This document shows positions 1 to 6,970 of a stretch of 7,614 nucleotides of DNA, in pieces. The stretch comes from Erysipelotrichia bacterium. Lineage in GTDB: Bacteria; Bacillota_I; Bacilli_A; Erysipelotrichales; Erysipelotrichaceae. Each line of letters opens with the position of its first letter. The first letter of the stretch is position 1. Position numbers and translations under genes: made by a program. Below the pieces are notes generated by a model. It was not told where the DNA came from and made no database searches. It worked only from the letters and a program-made list of their open reading frames with translations. The stretch lies in the NCBI GenBank assembly GCA_009916335.1, contig SAAR01000163.1, positions 1 through 7,614 of the forward strand. The letters run 5' to 3'.

Positions 1-2
1 TA

Positions 3-308
3 TCGATTTTTCCAGAGGGCCAAATTTCCCCTACTGGACAATTTATGCACCCATCATTTTCAATTGCGAAACTCATTAAAAAAGCGAAAGTGGATGTCCT
101 TCTAACCGGTTCTGAACCGGAATTGAAACGTGTCAGTGATGTACAGGTTCAGATACGGCAAGAAGGAATATTTTTGCCAATGAATCCAAAATCGGTAATT
201 GATATTTGTATGGATAAATCGAAAACCATGGATTTTCTGCAGTCCAACGGTTTTTCATTTCCAGAATCAAAACGTACTGCATCCTGCGCCAGATTAAAAT
301 CATTATGA
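3..308 (+). pseudogene. Truncated ATP-grasp (carbamoyl-phosphate synthase large-subunit-like) protein, internal fragment
   Basis: An open frame enters from the left edge with no stop before it, so the methionine at base 45 is internal and the true start lies outside the window. Reading from base 3, the segment contains VDVLLTGSEPELKRVSD, then an INxxSVIDICMDK-type stretch (NPKSVIDICMDKSKT), then FLQSNGFSFPES. This is the order seen in the pre-ATP-grasp fold and the entry to the ATP-grasp domain of CarB-like proteins: a 'can be decided by position D/E' strand, a DK nucleotide-proximal pair, and a 'xxGfpxP' turn. Similarity ends at about base 266; the remaining codons to the stop at 306-308 are antisense to the adhesin gene and look like nothing in the family. 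The ATP-binding and catalytic lobes are therefore absent. Free-standing ATP-grasp proteins of this kind occur in polysaccharide and small-molecule pathways, so the substrate cannot be named. Hand-counted GC over 1-260 is about 38%, against about 33% over 301-540. Confidence 0.6.
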
Positions 309-3300
309 GTTGTTTCTTTTTCATTCACTTTCGTTGTGAGCGTTTCAAAAACAACCAACTCTTTTGCATCTAAACCATCGCCATTGAAAGTGAAATTCAC
401 TTCGATAAATCCGTTTTCTTTTTCTGGAGTAAAACTTACTTCACTTTTTACTTCTTCTCCATCAATAAGTAAAGGTTTCCCTGTTTTCTTATCCATAATT
501 ACACCAGTTAAAGTGTATGTTTGTCCTACCTCTAATGCTTGATAGCTAACCTTATCCATCAAATTGATTTCACCATAGGCATCAAAGTATTTATCTAATG
601 TTTTTGCATTAAATGCAGTGGTAGAAATGTGGATTTCTTTATTTGCGACTTTGATCATCTGTATTTTTTTATCTGTATTCACACTAAATTGAATTGGTTC
701 ACTTTTCTTAAAACCGACAGGTGCTTCTATTTCACTTAATGTATAACTTAATCCTTCGACTAGATTAGCAATGTAATGCGTTGTGCCATCATTTACCCAG
801 CGATCGACAATCTGTTTTGTCTGATTGTTAGTAACCACAAATTTTGCACCTGCTAAAGCTTTTTTTGTATCGGCATGTACTTTATCAACACCGACTTGTG
901 TATCAAGCATGGTGTATGTTTGTTTTTTTGTTGTATTTTTTACAGTAAAGGACACATCTTTCGCTAATACATAGCCATCAGGGGCAGATACTTCATGAAT
1001 GGTATACGTTTTTCCTATATGTAACCCTTTTATGATATGTTCATTAGTATCACTAATCCATTCCTCTACCACACTACCTTTTTCATCTAGTAGCTGCATT
1101 GTTGCATTTGCCAATGCTTTGTTATGAATGTCGCTTTTCACAATCGCAGTCGTTGTTTGCTTGTTTTGAATATCGACTGTTTGTGTGTACACTTTTTGTG
1201 TTAAATTGTCTTGTGTGAAATTAAAGATATACTCTTTTGTATCTAAAACATAGCCATCTATGGTAGACACTTCGACTAGTTTATAGCTTGCTTTTCCTGT
1301 ACTCATTGGTAAGCCACTAATCTTTAATACATCACTTTCATTTACTGTATACAAACCATTCTCAGCAATATCCATATTGATTGGATCACCAACATGGTAA
1401 AGAACCTTGCCACTTGCAGGATCAACAATTTCACTATTGACCATTAATTTAAAAGTAGCACCACCTAATGCATTATCCTTTTCATTTTCAAATGTTTTTT
1501 GAACGATGATTTCAGCCGTTGGTTTTTTATTTTTTACTTTTACAATCACCACAGGATCATTATCTTGATCAACATCAAAATCATGTCTATTGGTGATTTC
1601 AAATTCAATTGGTTGCTCAATGGTTAAAAAGCCATCAGGTGTCTTAATTTCATCAATCGTATACTTACCAGCTTCTAACATTAAAGGTGTTTGAATGTAG
1701 CCTTTGTCATCGGTAGTAAACTCACTAATATATTTATCGCCTACTTTTTGTTTTACAATATGACCTTGTGCATCTTTAATTTGGAAGGTTGCTTGATTGA
1801 ATACCACATTGTTTCCTTGTTCATCTTGTTTATACATCTTTACATAGGATTTAAAAGGGGCATTATTAACAGCGATAAAATAAGTATGTTCATTTTCATT
1901 GATACTAATCGTAAAGTCAGGTGCTGTGATTTTTCCATCAGGTGTCTTTGTTTCTTTAAACAAATATTTTCCATAAGGTAAATCAGCAGTGGTTGCCATT
2001 CCTAATGCATTGGTTGTAATCACACTGTATGTTTTTGCTTGCTCCCAACCAACTCTTTCTACTTCACTTAATAGCTTTCCAGTAAACTGGGCATCTTTTA
2101 AAGGTAATAACACACCTGAAGTGCCATCACTGCTTGTTTTAAATAATTGCACTTTTCCTTTAATGACTTTATCTTTTGCGATTGTGTTTGTATTGATTGT
2201 GGCACTGGCTGATTGATAGCGAGCATCGACATCGTATTCTGTTGTATTGATAATATAGCCAAGAGGAGGTGTAATTTCTTTCCAGTAGTATTGACCACAG
2301 TATTGATCATACACGCTTGCTTGTCCCTCTTTTAATGTTACTCTTGCAATTTCACTATTCTTTGTATGAATCACATGGTTGTCAGCTGGATCCACAATGT
2401 TTTCTCTTGCATATAAACCATACACTGCACCATCTAAGACATTGCTATCTCCTTGTGAGGTAGTTCCTGTTTCCTCATCTTCTTTATGAATACTTAGATT
2501 TACTTTGGTACGAACATCATTAATTTCACTATTCACAGTAATCCCATTTTCACTAATCGTAAAATAATGTTTTTCAGCATTTATATCATATCCATTTGGT
2601 GTACTTGTTTCTAAATAATAGTATTTTCCATAACGTAAAGTATAGGCTTGTGTTTTTCCATTCACTGTTTGCAATTCTTTCACAAAAGTACCATCTTCTT
2701 TATAAATCTGAATGGCTGCAGGGGAAGAGATAATCACTTTTCCACTTTCTTTATCTTTTTTAGTAATCTCAATCTTTCCTGTTTTCCATTTATTTTGAGC
2801 GGTTACACGAATAGTATCATTAGGTACAATCGTAACACTTCTAATCGTACTATCTAGTATTAAATGATCAGGCACACTGACTTCTTGATAATAGATGGTC
2901 TGTGGTAATAATTGATCGATTTGTACACTGCCATCTGTTCCTGTTGTATAGGTACCAATTGGCTTGCTCATATCCGCATTATAGCTTAGTGTAAATGAGG
3001 TATTTGGCACAGCTGTTCCATCTTCATCTACTTTGCCAATATTTAATGCACCATATTTTTCAACGTTAATTGTCAAATGAAAGGAATAAGGGTTGTTTTG
3101 CATCGGTGTTAAAACATCTTGTCCGTTGTTTTTACGATGAACAAAGGATTGTCCTACCATGGAAGCAGGAATTTTATCCCAATGGAAAGTGTTAGTTTCC
3201 TCTGCCTTTTGATTTGCGAAAATAGTTAATTGGTTATCTTTTTGTGAAAAAGTAATTCCATTGTTTTCTCTTTTTGCTCCATGGTAATCACTTAATACGT

Positions 3301-3832
3301 TGTTTGTATCCGTTAAAGTGATGCTTTCTCCAACACGCATGGTAATACGTTCTCCATGAAAACTAGGAACAGTTTTGATTTTACTAATCGCTGCATTGAT
3401 TTCAGCTTTTCTAGTTTCATAGTTAGGAACGCTGTGTGCAGTAGGGATATAACCAAAATACTCCCAAACCATTAATTGTCCAACGGCATAGTCCCAATTG
3501 CTTTGTTTTGTATTCACAAAGGCATAATACCAGATGTTAGATAGTTGCTCATTATCATAAGCACTGACATTATAACCTGTCCAATCACCAACTAGTTTCC
3601 ATGGTTCAATACAAACACCGATTCCTGTATTGGTTGTTATTTTATCAATGGATTGTTTTTGAAACCAAGTTGTATAAGCAGGGTTAGAGGGATTAATCGC
3701 TGTTCCTGTGTGCGTATAACCAGTAGGGGTAATACCTGTAATATCTGCTTTCAGATCAAGTAAATTCGCACTAAATGAGGTAAAAATGGTCAGTAATGCC
3801 ATAAAGGTTATTAAATATTTTTTTAATCGCAT
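149..3832 (-). CDS. Secreted thioester-domain adhesin with CnaB stalk and VaFE domain, 3' end chimeric
   Basis: The open frame is 1227 residues, of which about 1-1189 look native. Residues 1-29 are a signal peptide (RLKK, then a hydrophobic core; cleavage is plausible after Ala22 or Ala29). Residues about 31-155 form a thioester domain: Cys74 in GVCIEPW and Gln119 in VGQLMVWE are the predicted Cys-Gln bond partners, used by Gram-positive adhesins to couple covalently to host surfaces. A linker domain (about 155-258) precedes eight CnaB/SpaA-like domains (260-1065) and one VaFE domain (1066-1189, VVFE at 1160-1163). The start is supported by AAGGAG on the minus strand at 3842-3847, nine bases before the ATG. 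The last 38 residues are antisense to an ATP-grasp gene. They contain no LPXTG, hydrophobic span or basic tail, so the sortase anchor and probably further domains are lost. Gene type is well supported; the authenticity of the 3' end is doubtful. Confidence 0.9.
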   Translation of the reverse strand: MRLKKYLITFMALLTIFTSFSANLLDLKADITGITPTGYTHTGTAINPSNPAYTTWFQKQSIDKITTNTGIGVCIEPWKLVGDWTGYNVSAYDNEQLSNIWYYAFVNTKQSNWDYAVGQLMVWEYFGYIPTAHSVPNYETRKAEINAAISKIKTVPSFHGERITMRVGESITLTDTNNVLSDYHGAKRENNGITFSQKDNQLTIFANQKAEETNTFHWDKIPASMVGQSFVHRKNNGQDVLTPMQNNPYSFHLTINVEKYGALNIGKVDEDGTAVPNTSFTLSYNADMSKPIGTYTTGTDGSVQIDQLLPQTIYYQEVSVPDHLILDSTIRSVTIVPNDTIRVTAQNKWKTGKIEITKKDKESGKVIISSPAAIQIYKEDGTFVKELQTVNGKTQAYTLRYGKYYYLETSTPNGYDINAEKHYFTISENGITVNSEINDVRTKVNLSIHKEDEETGTTSQGDSNVLDGAVYGLYARENIVDPADNHVIHTKNSEIARVTLKEGQASVYDQYCGQYYWKEITPPLGYIINTTEYDVDARYQSASATINTNTIAKDKVIKGKVQLFKTSSDGTSGVLLPLKDAQFTGKLLSEVERVGWEQAKTYSVITTNALGMATTADLPYGKYLFKETKTPDGKITAPDFTISINENEHTYFIAVNNAPFKSYVKMYKQDEQGNNVVFNQATFQIKDAQGHIVKQKVGDKYISEFTTDDKGYIQTPLMLEAGKYTIDEIKTPDGFLTIEQPIEFEITNRHDFDVDQDNDPVVIVKVKNKKPTAEIIVQKTFENEKDNALGGATFKLMVNSEIVDPASGKVLYHVGDPINMDIAENGLYTVNESDVLKISGLPMSTGKASYKLVEVSTIDGYVLDTKEYIFNFTQDNLTQKVYTQTVDIQNKQTTTAIVKSDIHNKALANATMQLLDEKGSVVEEWISDTNEHIIKGLHIGKTYTIHEVSAPDGYVLAKDVSFTVKNTTKKQTYTMLDTQVGVDKVHADTKKALAGAKFVVTNNQTKQIVDRWVNDGTTHYIANLVEGLSYTLSEIEAPVGFKKSEPIQFSVNTDKKIQMIKVANKEIHISTTAFNAKTLDKYFDAYGEINLMDKVSYQALEVGQTYTLTGVIMDKKTGKPLLIDGEEVKSEVSFTPEKENGFIEVNFTFNGDGLDAKELVVFETLTTKVNEKETTHNDFNLAQDAVRFDSGNEKPLDCRKSMVFDLSIQISITDFGFIGKNIPSCRI
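262..277. other. Breakpoint joining two truncated genes
   Basis: Coming from the left, plus-strand ATP-grasp homology is credible up to the proline and glutamate codons at 261-266. Coming from the right, minus-strand VaFE-domain homology of the adhesin is credible down to its DAVRFD end at 266-283. The two coding regions therefore meet within a few bases, with no intergenic DNA, no stop codon for either gene and no terminator between them. I see no inverted repeat or target-site duplication at the join that would identify a transposon or invertase. It may be a genomic rearrangement (deletion, inversion or insertion end) or an artefact of assembling short reads. Confidence 0.6.
638..3055 (-). 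repeat. Tandem array of eight CnaB/SpaA-like isopeptide domains in the adhesin
   Basis: Eight diverged units follow one another at approximate residues 260-347, 350-440, 443-555, 557-657, 660-770, 771-892, 893-978 and 979-1065. Each opens with a strand carrying the candidate bond lysine (K267, K358/359, K450, K565, K668, K779, K899, K984). Each also has the 'Y-x-E-x-x-x-P-x-G' type motif with the catalytic glutamate (E317, E408, E519, E627, E728, E854, E947, E1034). Most close with an asparagine (for example N347, N438, N768, N890, N1064); unit seven has Asp977 instead. Units three and six are larger and share a VDPA insert. DNA identity between units is low and mainly confined to the 'PDG' codons, for example a 14-base match at 1632-1645 and 1935-1948. 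This is an old domain array rather than a recent tandem duplication. Confidence 0.82.
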
Positions 3833-4160
3833 AATTTTTCTCTCCTTTTTATATGTGGATAAGGGGATTGTTTACTAGGTATCACTTGGCTATTAAATAG
3901 CAATTTCTTACAATGGGATTGAAAAGAACTTTTATTATTGTGATTATTCTAGTTTATTTGCATACCCCTTCACTCTTATATATGCCAAAATTTTAAAAAA
4001 CTAAAAAAAAGTTAAAAAAATGTAGAAATTAGTATGTACTAATAAACATAAAGGAACTATTTATTTGAAAAATTTATTTTATTTTTTATATTTTTGAAAA
4101 ATTGATGATTTTTTTGTACGTTGAAGTTATAATATAAGGGTTATTGATAAGGAGATACTT
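3833..4160. promoter_or_regulatory. AT-rich divergent intergenic region between adhesin and LCP gene
   Basis: These 328 bases separate divergent genes and contain no credible coding sequence. The right third holds the LCP promoter and ribosome site. The left end holds the adhesin ribosome site (AAGGAG on the minus strand, 3842-3847). Between them are runs of A at 3995-4000, 4003-4010 and 4014-4020, runs of T at 4082-4087, 4091-4095 and 4109-4115, and an 11-base direct repeat TTTGAAAAATT at 4064-4074 and 4093-4103. An inverted repeat GCTATT-A-AATAGC lies at 3889-3901 in what would be the adhesin leader. No convincing adhesin -35/-10 pair is visible. The best -10 candidate is TAGAAT on the minus strand at 3946-3951, which lacks a good -35. 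Confidence 0.7.
4128..4154 (+). promoter_or_regulatory. Promoter -10 and ribosome binding site of the LCP gene
   Basis: A perfect TATAAT lies at 4128-4133. No canonical -35 sits 17 bases upstream; TTGATG at 4102-4107 is the nearest match, with a long 20-base spacer. Transcription would begin near 4140, giving a leader of only about 20 bases. AAGGAG at 4149-4154 is six bases before the ATG at 4161 and fixes that start. Confidence 0.6.
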
Positions 4161-5135
4161 ATGAGTGTAAAAGCAAAGAAACGATTAATTGTTGTTTTAG
4201 CAACATTATTAATTTTAATTGGTGGTGGATTTTTAGGAGTCAATTTATATGTTGATTCTATTTTAAATAAGATGGATAAAAAGGATTCTTTCAAAGGGAA
4301 AGATGTAAATGCCCATGAATTAGATGGGAATGTGGAGAATATCGCACTATTTGGTGTAGACGTTGAAGGTAGCGATGGCTCTAGAACGGATGTGATTAAA
4401 ATCATTTCTCTTGATTTTGATAATGATGTGATTAAGATTACTTCTGTACAAAGAGATAATTTAGTTTGGTTGCCAATGAAAGAAAGATATGAGAAATTAA
4501 ATCATGCATATGCATATGATGGGGCACAAGGAACATTGAGTGCTTTGAACTATAATTTTGATTTAGACATTACGAAATATGTTAAATTTGAATTTGGTTC
4601 TGTAGAACATATTGTCGATATTTTAGGTGGTGTGGATATTACATTAACAGCGGCAGAAGCTGGTTCTATTGGCGTTGGTGGTGCAGGGACTTATCACTTA
4701 AATGGAGAAGAAGCACTTGCTTATTCTCGTATTCGTAATTTAGATAGTGATTATGGAAGAATGCAAAGACAAAACAATGTAATCAACGCTGTATTAGCAG
4801 GTGTAAGTGGAAAATCACCATTGGATTTATTAGATATTGTTAATAAAGTAATGCCATATATTGAAACAAATGTATCAAATGGTAGTATTAAAAATTATGC
4901 AACTAGCTTAATTAGTTTTGATTTAGGAGGAACTCAACAGTATCAGTTCCCATCAGATGGTTATAACTCGATTTTAACTTCATTGTATTTATATGGTTAT
5001 GGTCCACATTATGTATTAAAAGATTTTGCAGGGGAAGTAAAAACACTCCATGAAAATATTTATGGTGGAACATATAAAGTCAGTGATAATGTTAAAAAGG
5101 TTGATCAAGAATCAAAAGCAATGGCTGGATATTAA
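4161..5135 (+). CDS. LytR-CpsA-Psr (LCP) family cell-wall glycopolymer transferase
   Basis: This 324-residue protein has a short basic cytoplasmic end, one membrane span (about residues 8-30) and an extracellular LCP domain. LCP enzymes move lipid-linked teichoic acid, capsule or other glycopolymers onto peptidoglycan, using the lipid pyrophosphate. The diagnostic residues are present in order: IALFGVDVEGSDGSRTD with Arg75 and Asp77, SVQRD with Arg98 and Asp99, KLNHAYAYDG (112-121), the IVDILGGVDITL segment (151-162), and HLNGEEALAYSRIR followed by D-x-D-Y-G-R-M-Q-R-Q with Arg190, Arg192, Arg200 and Arg203. Its length and single-domain form are normal for the family. It has its own promoter and a hairpin behind it, so it is probably monocistronic. 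Polysaccharide glycosyltransferase genes about 1.4 kb downstream suggest, but do not prove, that its substrate is that polymer. The individual LCP paralogue cannot be assigned from sequence alone. Confidence 0.93.
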   Translation: MSVKAKKRLIVVLATLLILIGGGFLGVNLYVDSILNKMDKKDSFKGKDVNAHELDGNVENIALFGVDVEGSDGSRTDVIKIISLDFDNDVIKITSVQRDNLVWLPMKERYEKLNHAYAYDGAQGTLSALNYNFDLDITKYVKFEFGSVEHIVDILGGVDITLTAAEAGSIGVGGAGTYHLNGEEALAYSRIRNLDSDYGRMQRQNNVINAVLAGVSGKSPLDLLDIVNKVMPYIETNVSNGSIKNYATSLISFDLGGTQQYQFPSDGYNSILTSLYLYGYGPHYVLKDFAGEVKTLHENIYGGTYKVSDNVKKVDQESKAMAGY

Positions 5136-5139
5136 AAGG

Positions 5140-5175
5140 ATGGGTGCCTAATTTGTTTTAGGTACTCATTATTTG
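5140..5175 (+). terminator. Probable weak intrinsic terminator after the LCP gene
   Basis: A 12-pair stem (5140-5151 with 5158-5169, two G-U pairs) encloses a six-base loop and lies five bases after the LCP stop codon. The following tail ATTATTTG is T-rich but interrupted, so some read-through into the aminopeptidase gene is likely. Confidence 0.6.
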
Positions 5176-5183
5176 CGTACTTG

Positions 5184-5213
5184 TGATAGAATATAGGTAG
5201 TGTAAGAAAGAGG
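5184..5213 (+). promoter_or_regulatory. Extended -10 promoter and ribosome site of the aminopeptidase gene
   Basis: TGATAGAAT at 5184-5192 matches an extended -10 (TGn plus TAGAAT), which can work without a good -35; none is seen at the right distance. AAGAGGA at 5208-5214 provides a ribosome site about seven bases before the ATG at 5222. Confidence 0.5.
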
Positions 5214-5221
5214 AATATAAT

Positions 5222-6454
5222 ATGAATGATCATTTATTAAGAAAATATGCAAAACTTGGCGTAGTTATGGGAGTTAATTTACAAAAAGGACAAACACTTG
5301 TTGTCAATACGTCAGTAGAAGGAAAAGAATTGGCAAGAATGGTTGTCGAAGAAGCTTACAAACTAGGTGCTAAAGAAGTCATTGTTAATTGGAATGATGA
5401 TTTTATTAATCGCATGCATTGTGAGTATCAAAGTATTGATACATTAACTACTATTCCTGATTGGATGGTAGAACAGAAAGTAAATCCTTTAAAAGAAGGG
5501 GCAGCGATTCTACATTTAATTAGTGATGTACCAGGAATTTTAGCAGGAATAGAAGCTGATAAAATTGCACAAGTATCCATTGCTCGTCAAAGAAAGTATA
5601 AAGAAGCAAATGAAATGACGATGGCTAATAAGACAAGATGGTCAATTTTAGGGGTACCTAATGCATCATGGGCGAAAAAAGTATTTCCTGATTTAGAAAA
5701 AGAAGCAGCGATTGAAAAATTATGGGAAATGATTTTATTAACAACACATGTAAAGGAAGATAATGATCCAATTGAAGAGTGGAAAGCACACAATTTAGCT
5801 TTACGTAAACGCATGGATATTTTGAATAGTTTTAACTTTAAATCATTGCATTTTGCAAATGAGGAAGGAACAGATTTAACAATTGAATTAGTGAAACATC
5901 ATATTTGGTGTGGGGGTAGTGAATGTGCACAAGATGGTGTCGAATTTAATGCTAATATGCCAACAGAAGAAATTTTCACTATGCCTTATAAGTATGGAGT
6001 AAATGGAAAAGTAGTCAGTACAAAACCTCTAAATTATAATGGAACATTGGTTTCTCGTTTTGAACTAGTGTTTGAAGAAGGGGAAGTGATTGCTTATAAA
6101 GCAGATGACAATATTGATGCATTAACATCTTTAATTAATTTTGATGAAGGAAGTAGATATATTGGAGAGGTAGCGTTGGTTCCATTCCACTCGCCAATTT
6201 CACAAAGTAATGTATTATTTTATAATACGCTTTATGATGAAAATGCAAGTTGCCATTTGGCATTAGGTAGAGCCTATCCAATTAATGTAAAGGGTGGTTG
6301 TGAAATGAGTCAAGAACAATTAGATGAAGTTGGTTCTAATAACTCAATGACCCATGTTGACTTTATGTTTGGTAGCAGTAGTATGAAGATTACTGGAGAA
6401 ACATTAAATGGCGATATTGTGCCAGTGTTTGAAAATGGAGATTTTGTTTTCTAA
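5222..6454 (+). CDS. ampS: M29-family metallo-aminopeptidase (AmpS/PepS type)
   Basis: This 410-residue protein is a full-length member of peptidase family M29: cytoplasmic, two-metal aminopeptidases that remove N-terminal residues from peptides. It has no signal peptide. The N-terminal domain is recognisable from YAKLGVVMGVNLQKGQ (residues 9-24). The C-terminal catalytic part carries the expected metal ligands: Glu250 in NMPTEEIF, Glu316 in GEVALVPF, His345 in ASCHLALG, and the His378/Asp380 pair in MTHVDFMFG. The conserved tyrosine, Tyr352, follows in GRAYP. The spacing matches the family and no key residue is missing, so the enzyme should be active; substrate preference cannot be read from sequence. 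The gene has its own likely promoter. No terminator is visible in the roughly 45 bases before the next gene, so it may be cotranscribed with the polysaccharide genes, although its role is probably general peptide turnover rather than polymer synthesis. Confidence 0.94.
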   Translation: MNDHLLRKYAKLGVVMGVNLQKGQTLVVNTSVEGKELARMVVEEAYKLGAKEVIVNWNDDFINRMHCEYQSIDTLTTIPDWMVEQKVNPLKEGAAILHLISDVPGILAGIEADKIAQVSIARQRKYKEANEMTMANKTRWSILGVPNASWAKKVFPDLEKEAAIEKLWEMILLTTHVKEDNDPIEEWKAHNLALRKRMDILNSFNFKSLHFANEEGTDLTIELVKHHIWCGGSECAQDGVEFNANMPTEEIFTMPYKYGVNGKVVSTKPLNYNGTLVSRFELVFEEGEVIAYKADDNIDALTSLINFDEGSRYIGEVALVPFHSPISQSNVLFYNTLYDENASCHLALGRAYPINVKGGCEMSQEQLDEVGSNNSMTHVDFMFGSSSMKITGETLNGDIVPVFENGDFVF

Positions 6455-6480
6455 AATAAACAATGAATATATATGTAATG

Positions 6481-6488
6481 AAAGGAGG
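6481..6488 (+). promoter_or_regulatory. Strong ribosome binding site that decides the start of the Alg14-like gene
   Basis: AAAGGAGG is a near-perfect anti-16S match. In-frame start codons follow at 6491 (GTG), 6497 (GTG) and 6500 (ATG). The first is only two bases away and too close to be used. The ATG is 11 bases away and begins the family-typical MKKVMFISSTGGH, so 6500 is preferred; the GTG at 6497, eight bases away, remains possible and adds one residue. Confidence 0.7.
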
Positions 6489-6499
6489 CAGTGTTCGTG

Positions 6500-6970
6500 A
6501 TGAAAAAAGTAATGTTTATTTCAAGTACAGGTGGACATTTAAATGAACTATTACAATTAAAGCCTCTTTTTCATCAATATGATTATCATATTGTAAGTGA
6601 GAAAACAAAATCAAACTTATCTTTAAAAAATATATATCAAGATAAGCTTTCTTTTCTTGCTTATGGGACAAAACATAATATGTGGAAATATTGGTATATC
6701 TTTCCTTTTAATTGTCTGCGTAGCTTGTATTTGTTTTTAAAGATACGCCCTGATGTAGTGATATCAACAGGTTCTCATACTGCTGTTCCAATGTGTTATA
6801 TTGCACATTTCTTTAAGAAAAAGGTTATTTATATTGAAACCTTTGCGAATATATATACAAAGACGGTGGCAGGTAGATTAGTGTATCCAATCGCTGATTA
6901 TTTTGTGGTACAGTGGGAGAGTATGTTGGAATTATATCCTGACGCAATTTATGGAGGGTGGATATTTTAA
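6500..6970 (+). CDS. pssD: PssD/Cps14F-type (Alg14-like) polysaccharide glycosyltransferase subunit
   Basis: This 156-residue protein matches the bacterial Alg14-like family (PssD, Cps14F), the membrane-associated half of a two-subunit transferase that adds the second sugar to a lipid-linked precursor. It holds the N-terminal Rossmann-type start with ISSTGGHLNELLQL (Gly11-Gly12-His13). A hydrophobic, aromatic segment at 61-82 probably docks on the inner membrane face. VVISTGSHTAVP (86-97), VIYIETFA (109-116) and FVVQWESMLELYPDAIYGG (135-153) are hallmark family blocks. Length is normal. Its stop codon overlaps the start of the next gene by one base, which fits tight translational coupling with its catalytic partner. 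I chose the ATG at 6500 rather than upstream GTG codons because of ribosome-site spacing and family N-termini. The sugar donor cannot be decided here; characterised relatives use UDP-sugars. Confidence 0.9.
   Translation: MKKVMFISSTGGHLNELLQLKPLFHQYDYHIVSEKTKSNLSLKNIYQDKLSFLAYGTKHNMWKYWYIFPFNCLRSLYLFLKIRPDVVISTGSHTAVPMCYIAHFFKKKVIYIETFANIYTKTVAGRLVYPIADYFVVQWESMLELYPDAIYGGWIF

Noticed and set aside
106..120. Perfect seven-base dyad CCGGTTC-T-GAACCGG
   Set aside because: It falls inside the conserved TGSEPE codons of the ATP-grasp fragment and is more likely a coding coincidence than an operator or recombination site.
336..2857. Several plus-strand open frames of 68-96 codons (336-542, 1691-1981, 1989-2216, 2648-2857) opposite the adhesin
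   Set aside because: They are antisense shadows of a gene with clear domain structure, have no good ribosome sites, and encode compositionally odd peptides rich in Phe, Ile, Ser and Cys.
638..3055. Possible CRISPR-like or short tandem repeat signal in the adhesin region
   Set aside because: The recurring short matches are codons of the CnaB 'E-x-x-x-P-x-G' motif at irregular spacing; there are no uniform repeats or spacers.
3922..3933. Small inverted repeat AAAAG-AA-CTTTT
   Set aside because: Five AT-rich pairs with a two-base loop cannot form a stable hairpin and are expected by chance here.
3959..3988. Minus-strand TTGGCA (3983-3988) with TATGCA (3959-3964) as the adhesin promoter
   Set aside because: The -35 is good but the -10 matches only three positions; too weak to call as a feature.
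4127..4405. Minus-strand open frame of 92 codons overlapping the LCP gene start
   Set aside because: It is antisense to the LCP membrane span and catalytic start and resembles no family.
5173..5192. TTGCGT (5173-5178) as -35 for the aminopeptidase promoter
   Set aside because: It lies only eight bases from the TAGAAT -10, far too short a spacer.
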